Below are positions 9,285-23,810 of a stretch of DNA of 64,000 nt, one piece after another; position 1 is the first letter of the stretch, and each line of letters opens with the position of its first letter. The DNA is taken from positions 61,834,001-61,898,000 of the forward strand of contig NC_092520.1 in the NCBI RefSeq assembly GCF_037038585.1, read 5' to 3'. Below the pieces are notes generated by a model. That model saw only the letters and a list, made by a program, of their open reading frames with translations, did no database searches and had not been told where the DNA came from. The position numbers were made by a program, and so were the translations under genes. The stretch is from Patagioenas fasciata. Its lineage: Eukaryota; Chordata; Aves; Columbiformes; Columbidae.

Positions 9285-12200
9285 GTGAACACTGTATGAG
9301 GTACAATATTATGATAAATTTTAGTTACATGAATTAAAAGGGTATGTAAGGAAGCAGAAAGGGGGTACAGGTGGAGCTGGTGCTAGGGTGTAATTTGCAT
9401 TCTAACAACTTTGGGTCATAAAAAGGGCCCAGGGGAAAAGAGAGCAAAATCTGTTCAAAAGAAGAACGTGTCTTTAGTTTGAGGTGGCAGATGAGCTGGC
9501 TATTAGCTTCTGGTAGTTAAGAGAGTGTGTCAAAGATGTTATAGTGACCATCCCTATTCACAGAAAAAAAGTATAAAAGCGATTTGAAACAGAAAACCGT
9601 GGCTGAAACTGAGATGAAGTACACCACATTTTTTCGTATTTCCTTGCATTGTTTCCGAATCTTCTGACCTCTTATTTTTTCATCTTCTTACAATAGGCTT
9701 GCTTATGCTTTACTGTTGTCTCTTTTCTCAGTACAGACAGCTTGGCTGGTTACAGACAAGTTGTTCTGGAAAACATTGGGTTGCACTGCTTGTTGTCTGG
9801 GAAACATACTGGGCCAAACTTGCAGATCCTCAGAAACCAGGCTTAAGAGTTGCCAGCAAGCTTTGTAAAAAGCTGGCAGAGGCAGGACGTGGGCAGCAGT
9901 GACAGGTTTCTGAATGTAGGACTCCATTATCTCAAGCTGTTGTCAGGTAGGAAGAAACTGGAGAAGGAGGCTGGGGAACAATGACTACTGAGAGTATGTA
10001 AAGTGGACTGTTAATTGCAAACATTTTTATAATTAAGAAGAGTGGGAATATACTCAGTTAACCTGTCTGCCCTTGAGATTCTGACTTTCAGTTTACCTTT
10101 TTAGATGTTTGATGACATCTCTTCATCTCAAACTGACTGCAGGCAGCTTTTATGATTTTTGCCTGTTGCATGTGCTTGGATGAGTGGTTATGAAGTGAGG
10201 CTCTGAGCATAGCAATATCTTATTTTTAAAATTCACCAAAGCCTTGGGTGAGGATTGCTCTTTTGTGTGTCAGTAGTTCAGAGGCATCTTTGCTACTAGA
10301 CAAGACTGGAAGATAAGAGAATATGTTTACTGGAGACAGAGAATTGCAGTCGATTTACAGAAAGACAAGGTAATAAAATATGTTGTTGTACTAAATATTT
10401 AGGAAAGAGGTGAAAAATAGTTGTAGCATTAAATCTGCCAAATGGAGTGTTTATCATTAAGCCAGAGTTTCCTTAAATTATACAGAAAACCCCCCATCTT
10501 CAGTAAAAAAAAAAGTCTCTTGAAAAGATAAGGACCTCAGTGTGAAAGTCCAGATCAGTCTTCTGCTCCATCCCAAATTAAAATAATCCACTCTTGTTTA
10601 CTTCCACCTTCAAAAATCTTCTGCCTTGTTTCTTATGCTTAATATTTAATGTCAGCTTCTTCAATTTCCTTCTCCCAAAGGTACTTTAATTAGCATTTCT
10701 TTTGTATTCTGTTTGTCTCAGCTACAGCCTTTTGAAGAGGCAGGGGTAAAAGTTTAAAAGTGGTATTATGAGAAATATTTTAGTACATATATAACCTTGT
10801 TATACATGTATTACACCAAGAGGATTAAAACCAGAAATAAAAACACGGTTGGTGAATTGGCATTAGGTTGTGTCAGATGAGTAGTTTTTTCCAGTTTTCT
10901 GTGTACTGTTGATTTTAAATTCTCTTTTGGGAAAGCTTCTCACTTTCACCAGTCCTTCCAACCCTGAGAGGATAAAATGGCAAACAGTTGCGGTGTGCTT
11001 GATATGCAAATGTAAACCTTCATGACAAAGGAAAGCCTTCAAAATAAAATTAAAAGAAAAAAAAAAATTGTGTCAAAACATATAATAATAGGAAATGAGA
11101 TGAATTACACTGATTAGTAATTTGCTTCATAGTGATATTGTGAAGAGAGACAAAAACAATTAATAATTTAATCTAATCTCAGTTTGGGGAGTTTAAACCA
11201 CAGGATTGTTAAGGGCAATAGAAACAGAACTGCAGGGCAGCTAAAATGTATTTGAGGGATTACGTACTCTGTATTTCCTTGCTTTGGCATGCTCAGTCTT
11301 TTTAAAATGCAAACCACAAATGCTTTGTTTCAGGATTGTGCTAGAATTATTTAATATATTTTAGTTTTACATTACTATTTACTCTCACTCTAAACTTCAT
11401 CTAAACTTTCTTTTTTCCCTCTACTGGGAAAGCATATGAAATTCAGTATATGTGTAATAGCAGGGAGGTTTGCCAATACAGAGCTATTCTGGATTCTACA
11501 GTTAGTTTCCTTTGAATCAGATTAGAAATCTATACATTAGATGATCATAGAATCGTAGAATGATAAACTAAACGTGCCTATTGGCAAATTCTGATTTACT
11601 AGATTTACTAGAATGTTGATTTACTAGAAACTATTGTAGAAGAAATCACAATAAATATGTATGATAATTTATATAATTTAATAGCTATTGTCCAATCTGT
11701 AAGATACATGAATACCAGACACTGAGTAGGAAAGTCGATAGACTATCCAGAGCACATGAAATTAGTAAAGTGCACACAATTTTGTGTGAAAGAGGCTCTT
11801 GGAAATAAACATTTATACTGTAAATGAATATATCTACAAGGCAGATAAATAGAAGTATTCTGTATTGGGAACTCATATGTCTGTAACTTTTGAACACACT
11901 AACACGGCTGACTGTCAGACATGCTGCCGTTGATTTAATCAGCTCTGTATATAGAAAAATTAAGCATCAATCAACCATTTCAGTCCACCCACTGAGGAAG
12001 AAGCTGTTTTGCAGGCCCAGAACGTAGAGGCGCATTTCAAACCAGAGCAAGCCTTCAATCCTATAGGTTCCGCATGGCTGTTAACCTTGTTTAGCTCCAT
12101 GTGTGCTGAATTCAGCAACACAAGGCGTCCTTTTTGTTATGACACAGGGAAACATAATGCCTTTAGTTATTGGGTAACAGATGTTAAGTAATTAAAGCAG

Positions 12201-13023
12201 CCCATTTCAAAAGCAATCATAAAATCACAGGGAGATGAAATTTGAATACATTTGAATTCTTACAGGATTCCATATGTGCTTTTTGGTTTTTTTGTCCATG
12301 TGTTTACATTTTTAGTAATTTGGTAAAGCTGAGATGAGAACTGAATGTTAAACCATTTTTTGTCAGTAAAAATACATATTATTCCTAATAAACAACATTT
12401 ATTTAATTGGAAAAAGTAAAACTCACAAAAAAATTTATAACATATCAAAAAAGTGAAGGATAGGCTCAATAGCGTAGATTTTATCTAGCGATTTTGTTCT
12501 CTCTGTGGACAACCTAACCACAGGAGTGTCTTTCTTCCCTGGTTAGTTTTATCTTAGCCCTGAAGTCTCCTTGTTTTGTTTCTGCACATGCCCAGAACTA
12601 CTTTGATTTAAGCAGCTATCTTCTACCCATACCAACTAGAGAACTAAAGACAATGCATCCCTCCGTTTTTGGTTTCCCCACTAATAGGGGGATTCACACC
12701 AAATGTAATTCATCTGTCTTATCATCAAATGGAGTTAGACCTTCCTCCTTTTCTCCACAGAACAGAGGTTGGGGCTCCTGGGGCTTGCTTCAAGAGCCGT
12801 TTCAGGTTTGCACATTCCTCTTTCCCACTGCCCGTTCTCTCCTCTGCTCTCCCTGGCTCCACACCTCAAGTCTGTCCAGCAATGTCCACCTGGCATGGAT
12901 TTCTACTGGGGAAACGTCCTGAGAGGCAAATTGAATCTGGGTGGTCTGGTTTATAGTATAATAAATTGTAGGAAGTTGACTGCATAGTAAGCTACTGTAC
13001 AAAAACCCTGATGTTGTCATCAG

Positions 13024-13147
13024 AGAATCATAGAATAGTTTTGGTTGGAAGAAGACCTTCAAAGGTCATTTAGTCCAAACCCCCTGCAAGGAGTAGGGAC
13101 ATCTTCATCCAGGTCAGGTTGCTCAGAGCCCTGTCCAGCCTGGCCTC
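13024..13147 (-). mobile_element. CR1 LINE, short 3' fragment (antisense)
   Basis: AGAATCATAGAATAGTTTTG leads into the GGTTGGAAG, TAGTCCAAACCCCCTGCAAG and GTTGCTCAGAGCCCTGTCC blocks and breaks off after CCAGCCTGGCCT. Only the last 120 or so bases of the element are present. Confidence 0.92.
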
Positions 13148-16100
13148 TACTACAGGACTGTATACTAGACTATTTGCAGCTTCGTTTCACATGTTGAAGC
13201 TCTAAATAAATCAAGACAGAGATATGTTGTTGAACTTAGCAATTCCCATCTGATGGTTTTGGCTGTCTCTAAGTGCACCCTGAAGGATTTGTTGATCACC
13301 TCTTTGAAAAGTATGCTTGTTTCTTACTAATATACAGAGTTTCTAGAAAATCAAATTTCGGCTTTTCTTTGAATAACAGGTTTCTAAAATGTAGGCATTG
13401 AATTTTTTACTTTGTAGATAGATAAGTCTATTCTTGAACCTTAACCCTATAAATCCAAACAGGAATACATTTGGTTAACTAGAAGGCATAGTTTTGCATG
13501 TTACCTCAATTACAACTGTAAAACATAATATATATGAGGAAACCTTTGTAAAAATATGCATTTTTTCAAGAGAATGTTATTTATTTCCTTTTGAACACAT
13601 TTTCAAAATTCTTGGCTATTTATTTTGGTGGACTATGAGGTAAAGCTTTCCTTCAGTGGGACAAGTCAGTGTGTAAATTATTAATGACTGTGCGTGATTA
13701 GAGTCTTAATTCAAAAGGCTTTCACAAACTAAAACGTGCAGAAGAACATTACTCCTGCACAAGAATCCAGCTTTTTAAAAGTATTATCTGTTCTGAAGAT
13801 AACCCTTATAGACATATATCTGTCCTTGCTCGTTTATGTTTCTCTGTTGGTGTTTTTCCCCACACGATCTTTCCTTCCATGTATTAATAAAAAGTTTTAA
13901 CTCCAATGTGCTCTGGCACCCAAAAGCAGCAAAAAACATGAAGACTAATCACTCACAAATTCACTGTCATGCCAATAAAGCGTTGTTAAGCCATTAACAA
14001 TCAACAAATTGGCACCTGGCATTCTTCCTATTCATTTCAAAGGTGATCCACAGTGGATTTTCCAGCATCATGCAGTGGGATGCAAGGCTAAAAACTGGCA
14101 GCAGTCAGAAGCCAATTCAGTCAATGAAAGATGGCATCTACTGAGTGACAGGTACTGCTGACATTCCCTGGATATTGTTATAAGTCACACTGCTTAAAAA
14201 GAAATATCGCGGTGATGGCAGAGTACCCTGCTCTAGACGTATAAAATAAAAAAGAAGAGCAAGAATAGAATCTTTTCCATGCAAGTTGCAGTCGATGTCT
14301 TCTTCAACGTATTTATTGTGCTTCAGATTGATTTCCAATAATATAACAGTACAAAGGGGAAACTTTTCTGTACTCATCTTTCAATATCGCTCAAGTGTTT
14401 TCATTAAATCACGGATTGCTCGATTATAGAAATTAAGCTGGAAAACTACAGAAATCAATAGTGAATAACTTTTTCTATCTCCTTTTATTTTAAAAACCAA
14501 AATCTTTTGAACAATAATACAGTTCTTTATGAAAAATGAACTACACTTTTAGTAATTTCTTAAAGATGTTTCTTATTTTTCTGTTCAGTTTTAGAAGTCT
14601 TTTTCCAGCAGAGTATACACTTACATTGTTAGACTGGAGGAATGTTGATAAAAGGGAGTATTTAAACATAAGACTGGGAAAAGACCTTTAGGATCTTGCA
14701 ACATATGGACTTTAGTTTATCACTGTCGTATTAATTGTCAGATTGAGAAGAACATATGTTTAGAATTTTTGGAAAGTGGAGTTTGTAACTTCCTCTAGAA
14801 GCTCTGAGGGTAGAACTAAATGAATATAGTCAGCGCCACTAAATGGAATAAATAATTTTTAAAAATTGCTGAGTCCTGTCTCTTTAGGCTTTTTCTGTTA
14901 CTCTGCTCTTTCCTTCTGCCTGAATTGTGGTATCTTTCGTAGTAAGAACACAAATAAATCAGAGGTAGAGCTAAGTTTATTTGTATGGTTTAGTGTTTTT
15001 TCTTCGTCAGTAAAAATTCTGAACACAAAGTAGGTATACTGCTAATTATTTCAGTCATCTTTCTGATGCACAAATTGCAGGATTCTTTTTTCTCAGTACA
15101 CTGAGGTAATGCCTTAACTCAGTCTGCAAGGCTTTTTAGCTGTTAAAACCTTTTGCACTTCAAGTTGACAGTGAACAAGCTCTATAGCTGTGAGAGAGAA
15201 ATGAGTACAAAGGTTATGTGACATAATGAATAGACTACTGATTTTTCTTGATTATTTTTATTTGCAGCCATCACAGTATCAGGTTATTACAGTGGAGGAA
15301 CTGAAGCTTGCAAGAATACAATCATTGAATCTAGGGAATGGATAATTTAGCTTGAGTTTCTATGTGAATTGCATTCAAGAATGGAGGTGGGAAGGTAGGT
15401 AGTTATGGTGTAAGTGGCAATATTTGTAAATGTCCAGCTTAAACAAGGATTTTATGCATATGTAAAAGGTTTATGGCAGAACTCAGACAGTCAGCCTGGG
15501 GCTGCATGCTGCTTTTTTACCATGGTTTTTTGTGATGACTCTCTATTAGAGTGTAGTGTATCTGTGACCTTGAAGCAGTACATGCTGTCATTTTACAGGG
15601 CAAACAACAAGATGGTTGCAGGAGGTAATTTCTCACACCGTGCGCTGTTTAGGGTTTTGATTACATTCAGACTCAAAAGGCACACATGACAGCTGCACTA
15701 AATCATTGATCTAGGGTCTGTGCTCCAGATTTTAGCAAGCACAACTATTGTTGGCATAGAGTGGTAGTTTTTTTCTAGACTTCCACATTTACCTATTGAC
15801 AGTACAGAAAATATGACTTGAAGGGTGTTTAAAGCTGGAAGCATCTGTGTGAAATTTTAACTGCTGCTTTGTTTCTTAATCTACTAAGCTGGCATCCTAT
15901 AAGGGGGCACCAGCTATCAAACCTTTTAATAATCTCCAGCTGTACTTTACCGGTTTCCTCTGTTGCTATATGGGATGAAAATTGGACTTCTTTTGCTTCT
16001 AAACCTCTCTCTAAAAATCCCATGGTACAAATATTTAGAATGATACAAGTTGGACAGAAGAGGACAGATGTAAAGTCCAATTATATATAGTTATACTGAT

Positions 16101-16504
16101 GCTCACGTGGGCATTAGTGTATTAGCCCTTTCTTTCTCTGTATATGTGGTTTTGTTTATGTACATGTGGGTTTCCCCGGATTAGTCCTCATCACTTTATT
16201 GGTAATTTAGGTACATTTCTTTATGAGTAATTTAAGCACTTCTAGTGCAGAGTTCTCCCTGGTTAATCAGCTTTATGTGCCAGGTATAGGTCAGATGCAT
16301 AGAATAAGCAAATGAGAAAGTACAGTGTTGTGTATCACTCAGGAAACTTGAGCCTCTGTACTTTTAGCTTGTCACTGAAGCCCAAACCTACCCTGTGGCT
16401 CCATATGGACATGGACTCAGTGGTATGACTCAGAATTAAGAGGCACTCTTCTGTCAGGCAATGTGGTGTTGGTTGCTCCTTCTCTTGTATACTTAAAGAT
16501 AGCT

Positions 16505-16580
16505 GAATTCATAGACTTGTAAAATCTGTCAGGCTAGAAAGGACCTTGGGATGTCTGTAGTCCAACATCATGTTTGATTT
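16505..16580 (-). mobile_element. Probable old CR1-like fragment
   Basis: The words CATAGACTTGTAAAATC, GGCTAGAAAGGACCTTGGGA and AGTCCAACATCATG follow the order of the antisense CR1 3' end (ATAGAAT, GGTTGGAAAGGACCTT, AGTCCAACC), but with many differences. It is probably an older subfamily; without alignment the limits are approximate. Confidence 0.55.
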
Positions 16581-19314
16581 TCAGTTAACTAGGCTGTAGA
16601 ACTAAGGCAGCTCTAATAGTGCAAGAATAGACTAAGCAGAGAGATTCCTATGGGGAATAATTGGTAATTCTGCTTCAAAGCCCAATTTGTGCCACAGTTT
16701 AACATTCCATAAGCTTTGAAAACAACATGATTGTACCAGGTGCTGTGTGAGTATAATTTTATCCTCTCCATTCTAGACATATTGTGACAATCCATATGTG
16801 TAAAACCTTAAAGCATATGTAAAGCAAAATTTACTTTGTAGTTTACCAATTACCTCAGCTTTGGCATGTTAGTTTGGCCCTTCCAGAGGCTTACTGGTGC
16901 AAAGAAGAGGCAATTAAGTATTAAATATAAGATGGAAGATCTGTTTCTTATCCTGGACTCCCCAGATACTCAAATGCTTCGCTGATAACCCACTGTAGGT
17001 TCACCCTACGTAAGATAGGTGTGCACCTTAGCCATCTGTGAGCTTGGCAATGCTGAATGTAGAACTGTTTGTACTTTAAGTTTGTCTCTTTGGTTGGAAA
17101 CTGGATGTAGATAAACTGTTATAAATCTGTTATTTCAGTCCCCTGTGTCCTTGTGGTTTTTTTTTGTATTTCAAATGTTAAACTTTGAAATCAGGTGAAG
17201 TCTACATTGCTGCAATCTTCAGCTGCACAAGTGTGATAGCCTTACATCAAAGCAGATACATAGAGATATTTTCCTATGCTTATTCTGAGGTGGTTTAAGA
17301 GAGTGGTATTCACAGGCTTCAAGTTTATGATAGTTCTTTCCTTCTTTGCTGGCTTTATACATGTGATCTCTTGTTCTCAGGGTGATTATGTGGTCACTGC
17401 TGATTTTTCAGGTGTTTTTCTGTTGTTGACATATTGGTAGTCGTAGTAGTTGCCGTCGCTGATGTGGGGAAACAAAGGTGTTAAGCAAAATGCACTGAAC
17501 TTGCAAGCATACAGAAATAGCTCTCGGATAAGAGCAAGTGGAAATGGGATAATTTCTAGGAGGCTGAGCTTGTGCAGTCAGAGCAGCACTGACTAGAAGA
17601 GATTACACAGACTTGTCTGTGGGCAATTTGTTCTCCTGGCTGGACATCCAGGTCATCCATCAGCTATCAGGGGAATTAACTCAGTTGGGAGACCAATAAA
17701 GATTCCAGTGTGTACCAAAACAAACTTACTTGAGAAAAGACCCTTATCAGTGTTATTAGGACATTTAATAGTTGCCTTACCATTTGATAGAAAACATTTC
17801 ATCTGTGCAAAGAATACACAATAGGCAAGTGTGGAAGGTAATATTTGAGCCATGCTGTCAAAAGTGGACAAAGGTTACCCAAGTTGTTATGTTATATTGT
17901 GAAATGTGACAAGCCTGCCCTTTGCCAAGTGTGAAAAAGAATTGTTTGAAGGCTGGGAGTTTGGGAGCCAAGATGTGAGAAGCTTTAGCTATAACTGTCA
18001 AATCCTTAATGTCCCTGTGCTTTGGATGGAAAGAGCTAACTCAAAATTAGAGAAGAATAAAGAAGATTTGGAGACTAGTGGATATAAGCCGCTTGGACTA
18101 CTACTAGGAAAAGTATAATTCATTTCAAAAATGCTGCAATTCAGCCAAATCCAATTTTTGGAAAACAAGGAGTGAGCCATGAAAACTTCTTTGAGCTAGA
18201 TGCACAGGAAGGAAATAGAACCATACAGAAAATAGACCTAGTTGTTTTCTATAAAGATATGTGACACCTAGTCAAGTTGTCACAGTGTTTGTATTTAGTG
18301 TTTGTAGTACACAGGCTGATAGAAGGACTTGGCAACCAGCATGTTGCAATGCAGTAAGCGCTGTACCGTGGTATAAGGAAATACTGGGAAGAGGTTACCC
18401 AAACTAAAGTATCCATGCAGTGTGCTTGTTTTTTATCTTCATGTTTATATGGGAGATTGATGTAACAGGATCCCATATCCTGCTTTCCTGCAGTGGTCCT
18501 GACTGTGCAGCACAGGGTCATTTCCCCAGACCTCAATGATCAGTCTCTCAGTCAGCTATGCTTAGCAGATGGGTGAAGAGTAGAAGCTCCACACTTTTCT
18601 TTCTAGAAGATCAGTTTTCTGCATGGATCTCTGTGTGGTCAGTCTGTCCTTGAGCTGACAAGAAAAGCAGATCCTGTTCTATCATCTTCAGAAGGAACAC
18701 ATCTCATGCTGTTCGTATGTGCAAGGAGCCATTAGGCTTTGCAAACCTTATGCATTATATTATGAAAAAAATGAAATTGAGAGGTGTAGGTAAGCATTGT
18801 GAAGTAGGAAAGAACCACTAAAAAGTTCAGTATATTATTGCCAGTTAGTTTTGGCAAATTGTAAAGGTCTGTGACTAAATGCTGATATTGTTGAAAAAAA
18901 TCAAGAGTGTGACATGTATACACACAACTTCAACTTCTCTCATTTTTAAACTGCAAATGTGAAGAGGCGAATGGCTACATGTGTGTACAGTGTTCTCCAC
19001 ATCTCTTTACCATCTCTGAGATATCTGAAAAAGATTACTGGTATCAGTAGACTGAAGTGTGTTGATAGATTGAAATTTCCTGTACAGCAGAATATACCTC
19101 AACCAGAAAATATTTCACAGCACACAAATTTTAATGTAAAAATTATGTATATAGATAAAAAGGATTTTAGTCAGAAAAACTTGATTATATGGACTTTCAA
19201 AGTGCTGGGATGAAAGAGCAGAGATGTGATTCTGCCCTCATGAAATCTGTGGAAGTGTGGACGAGATCGGAAATCTTTCTGGAGGTGATTTTTTGAATTT
19301 AACTAGATGCAGAT

Positions 19315-19530
19315 AAATGCTGTAAGGGCACCATGAGGGCCAACTGCTCCCGGCCTGTCCCGCTGCACCAGCCAAGATTCCCGCAGCTGGGGAGCACCGG
19401 GGCAGCCCCAGCGCTGGGCATCAAGGCATCGATGTGGGGACAGGCCAAGGTTGGGCCAGGACAACAACCTGTGGGTAGGGTCAGGATCAGGCCCAGCCAG
19501 TGGAACTAAGGCCAGAAGCACAGCATCCAA
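19315..19530 (-). repeat. GC-rich block of unknown class, copy 1
   Basis: A sharp GC-rich island in AT-rich DNA. Read on the minus strand it contains CTGATCCTGACCCT (19490 to 19477) and later CAGTTGGCCCT (19346 to 19336), the same two words in the same order as at 57982-57995 and 58077-58087. A shared repeat family, perhaps LTR-like, is the simplest reading. No protein domain is recognisable in its open frame. Confidence 0.4.
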
Positions 19531-22500
19531 TGTTGTTACCCAAACTGAATATAAGTTCTTTAAGTGAAAGGTAGCAATAAAGAGCATGGTACTGGTTTTG
19601 GAGTCCAGGAGTTGGCTTCAGGCGTGCCCTCCTAGAACGTCTTAATGAACTGATGTGCTAATGCTGAATCATCTGAAAGAGAGTGTGAACTCTGGATGAG
19701 GAAAAGAACAATGAAAATTAGCAGGCTGACTGATACTATTTGTGAGTGAAAATTTCAGACCTACCCTGTATGTTAAGGACAAGTATTATTAATTAATGAC
19801 AGTATATCGTGACCTGGTGGACTTCCTACTTAATGGTCAAATTAGAACACAAATTATTTTAAGGGGAATCAGATAGTAGTCATTTTAATCTACAGAGTAT
19901 CAGCAACACATAAATACAAAACATAGGAAGGAATTAGCTTGGATTTAGTAGATACAGCAAGATAGGTGTAAACAAAATTAAAGAAATATGTAGGTTCTAT
20001 TTAGTTGATGAATAAAACTCATTCAGATAGTGAAATTGGCCAGATGAAGCACACAATAATTTTTATTTGGAACATTTAAAATGTTGTTTTTTTAATTTAT
20101 CAGTTCTGTATTTTTTTGTTTATGTAGTTATAACTGTCTGTTTATTAAAAGTTTGGGGATATTATATTGATTACACCCTGTAGTGGCCCTGTATGTGTCC
20201 TGATTCACCTAAAAAAGAATTGCATCACTCCAGTCACGTTGTTTTAATGAAAATAGTACTTTGCACTCTCACGTGGGTGTAGTTACACCAGTAGGAGAGG
20301 TAATTCTGCGAGTTCAGTGCATTTTTCACTAGAGAATCAGGTTATATGAATAAAATGTTTGCTTACACTGGTATACCTCTGTGCTCATTTGATGTTAGGT
20401 CAAAGCTATACTTTCTAAATCAGAAAATTTCATTCATATTTTTCTTGGCCCGTTCCTACCACTGCTCTCGTTGCATGCTCTTTGTATCAGATTTAGCCAT
20501 TGTGTTGCTGCAGAGGAAGTCACTTCAGCAAACTGATCCAAGAGAGAATGAACCACCGCCCAAAATCATCAGTTAAATTCAGTGGCAGCTCTCTGAACCC
20601 ATTCACCTGCCTGTTGCACAGCGATGGGGCTCATGCAAAGAAAGGGAATACCCAGGCATCCTGGAGCCACCTACATCATTTTGACAGGAGCCTAAGGATA
20701 CATACAGTGCTAAATGACACTTGTAAAGCACGTTTCTAACATAGTTTCAAACTAAGCCAAAATTAAGGTTGCCGTTGGTTGCTCACCTTTTAGTCCTGCT
20801 CTGCTTCTGTCCTATCCTTTTGTCCTCCTATCTTTATGCTCATCTTGAAACGCACCAGGGAGCTAAACCAGCTTTCATAAGGTTAGCCATCAGCTGGTTT
20901 ATCTCCCCATACCAGCTCATGGCAATGTAAACTGTCACAGACTGCACCCTGTGAGAGTGGCTGCCTGAGCCGCATCTATCAAGTGGTGAGATATTCCTGG
21001 AACCAGACACTTCCTTCAAAGCTTTGGTCACTCATATGCCACATGCAGGACTATTTTGGACTAATGTATGAGTAGCTAATGTCCCTAGTTTGTTCTGTAC
21101 TGCCTGGTTTAAGTTTGCTTCCATGTGAACATCCTGGGAATTCCACTATATAAGCAGAATGTAACAGCCAGTGGTCTACAGCTGGTAATTAGTCCCATTT
21201 AGCAGCTGCTAAGCAGGCTAATAGCCTGTTATCCTTGAAGATCTCTAATACATATCCTAATTACTTGCTTACATGGCTTCTAAACCAGCTTGCATAAACT
21301 CGCTCTGTATAGTGAGAGAGTTAAAAGAGGGACTGTGTCTTGCTTCATATGGAATTTAAGTCAGCAGTAATTTGATTTATGCCAATTAAGTAACATTGGC
21401 ATAGGATCAACATAAACTATGGGTAAAACAGCAGGGGTATATGGTCTATTCAGCAAAAAAAAAATGTGTTGTATGCAAATTCTTTAACTTTTACTGTTAC
21501 ATTAGGGAAAAGCATGGGATGACAATGGTTTCCAAATTAAGCTACTGACCACAGAATGAGTTATTTTGCTGATGTGTGTTTTAGTATTTATCATTTAATG
21601 ACTATAGGATTGGAAAGTTGCAAAGTCTAAAATAAATTTAACATATTTAATAAAAAATTGTAAAGATCCAAATCTTTTATGTACAATTGGGTGTGTTGCT
21701 AGCAGAAAGTTAGCTTAAAAATTACACCAGTAGTTTTAAGAGCTTTCAAATTAACATGTGAACCTCAGGTGAACCCAGTAGATTGTGAGCTTTTGTAATA
21801 ACCAACTGTAGCCTGCTGATGAGGTTCTTGCTATTTTTAGTTACTCTTGTCAGGACCTCCAGGAGAACCCACACATGGGAGACAGATGAAACATGTATGC
21901 AGGATGCAATAGGTGACCTAAATGCTAAGATATTAGACTCCTTTTTTGGGTCTTTTTAACTTTGAAGTAAATAACTCACATAAGCTAGTTGGGAGTGAAG
22001 GCTTTGAGAAAAGCCATATTTAAGGTTACTGCATGATCAACTGCTTTCCCCTAAGGCTAATTTTACAGTTTTCATCTTATGGTAAGTTTTAAAAAGCTTT
22101 GTTTTTATTGTAATTTTTGTCTCACTAACAGAAATTCAGAATTCAGTCAAATCTGTGCTACCATTTTTTGATGACACAGCTGGTTTGGCCTGGGAAATAG
22201 CTATGCTGGCAAAACCCCTGCTGTGCTATCAGCTATGATGATAGAAGCAATACTTTTTAGCTAAGCATGTGTTATTTTGGGAAGAGGTGTTGAATCATTT
22301 TTGCAATAGCTCTGTAATATGTGCAGGTCTTAGTGAGGTAAAATCACAGCTTTATAGACAGGTAAGGCAGACCTTACCACAGCACTTCTCTCCCTGTGAC
22401 TTGGCCAAAGCTCTAGCTCTGGAAGAGTTAACTCAAAACACAGGCAGAACAACGGATCACCACCATTGCCTAGTCACCTCATTGCAGCAATATCTTTGGG

Positions 22501-23589
22501 CCATAGAACTGAATGGCTACTTCCAATCTTCTCTAAATTACTGTGATTTACACCACTATTTTTCCACATGACTTCAGATATCATCAGTGCATGTATTTGC
22601 AAGTAAATGATGTAAATTAGGGCCCATCTATTTGAAAGAGTAACTATAAAGCAGAAAGGATTTGGAAACTGTGAACTGAAAAAGAAAGAAGACCTTAAGA
22701 ATAAATATCCTATAAAAAATAAAAAGAGAGAAATCAGATGTAGCTATTAGGCAATGTGACCCACTTATTTCTTAATCTTGTTCCTCTGAAATGATTTCAG
22801 AGTCTAGACTGCTTTTCAATATGTGTCTTCTCAGATCCTTAAAAACAGAGATGCTTTGCCTGCCATATCACAACTTAACTCAGGCGTGTCTGGTTTAACT
22901 GCTGCCTGTTGTCACTTTTGTGTAAGGAGATAAGTTAATTTGTATCGCTGTGCTCAGGCACTGTAAGGACACACACCAGGGTTTTTTAGCCCATTAGATT
23001 TGTGGCCTTAATATTTTCCAGTGGAGGCACAGACTGCATTAAATTTCTTGTGTATAAAAATGAAATGAAAGAAGGCAAATGTGCCTGAAGAAGTTGTTTT
23101 AAATTTGGCAGTTATTAAATAATGGTTGTCCCTAAGCTTATAAATTATTCTGACTATGTCTACAGTGACAGAAATATCTGCCCCACTGAGGGAACTGTGA
23201 CCCTCTTCACAGATCTCCTTGGAGTTTGACTTAGTGTCTGTGTGGCCCAGAGACATAACCATTAATTTTTTATGTGGCTTTCCAGTTCCAGGTGCATCAG
23301 GTAACAGGAGGGATGTGCTCTCGACCTCCAGAGTGACAGTGCGTTGGCAGGAAGTTGTAAGAGTTGCTGAATACCTGGGCATGGACCTATCCTAGTTGAG
23401 GGTGCAGGGTCTGGTGGGAAAGTAGCAGAGGACTGAGCAGCAAGGAACAGACCTCTATTGCCTTCTGTCTACTCGTGCTGCTTGAAGTTTGCTCCCACAG
23501 AGGAGGGATCAAGCGCCTCACCTGCTTCCAAGCCTGGGGTCTGACTGATTTCTCCCCAAAGAGAGCATGGGATAGAACTAACATGTATT

Positions 23590-23810
23590 TTGATCTGGGC
23601 CTAACATTAATTTTTTACAATGAAGGTGCTGAAACACTGGCACAGGTTATCCAGAGAGGTGTTAGATGCCCCATTCCTGGAGACATTCCAGGACAGGCTG
23701 GACGGGGCTCTGATCAACCTGGTCTGGTTGAAGATGTCCCTGCTCATTGCAGGGGGGATGGACTAGATGGCCTTTGAAGGTCACTTCCAACTCAAACTGT
23801 TCTATGATTA
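23590..23810 (+). mobile_element. CR1 LINE, 3' end (sense)
   Basis: From TTTTTTACAATGAAGGTGCT through AGATGCCCCATTCCTGGAGA and GTCCCTGCTCATTGCAGG to GTTCTATGATTA, with one tail unit. Same central blocks as the 470 copy, plus the CTCATTGCAGGGGG segment that is also found (antisense) in the 8819 and 24931 copies. Confidence 0.93.

Noticed and set aside
11546..11566. Short CATAGAATCGTAGAATGAT stretch like a CR1 tail
   Set aside because: Only about 20 bases match and no CR1 body follows, so it could be chance.
12653..12987. Three overlapping plus-strand frames in a moderately GC-rich stretch
   Set aside because: Three frames open over the same bases means stop-poor composition rather than coding; no domain seen.
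21139..21240. TATATAAG near 21150 and small palindromes as a possible promoter
   Set aside because: No downstream gene on either strand, no CpG island, and TATA-like words are frequent in AT-rich intron.
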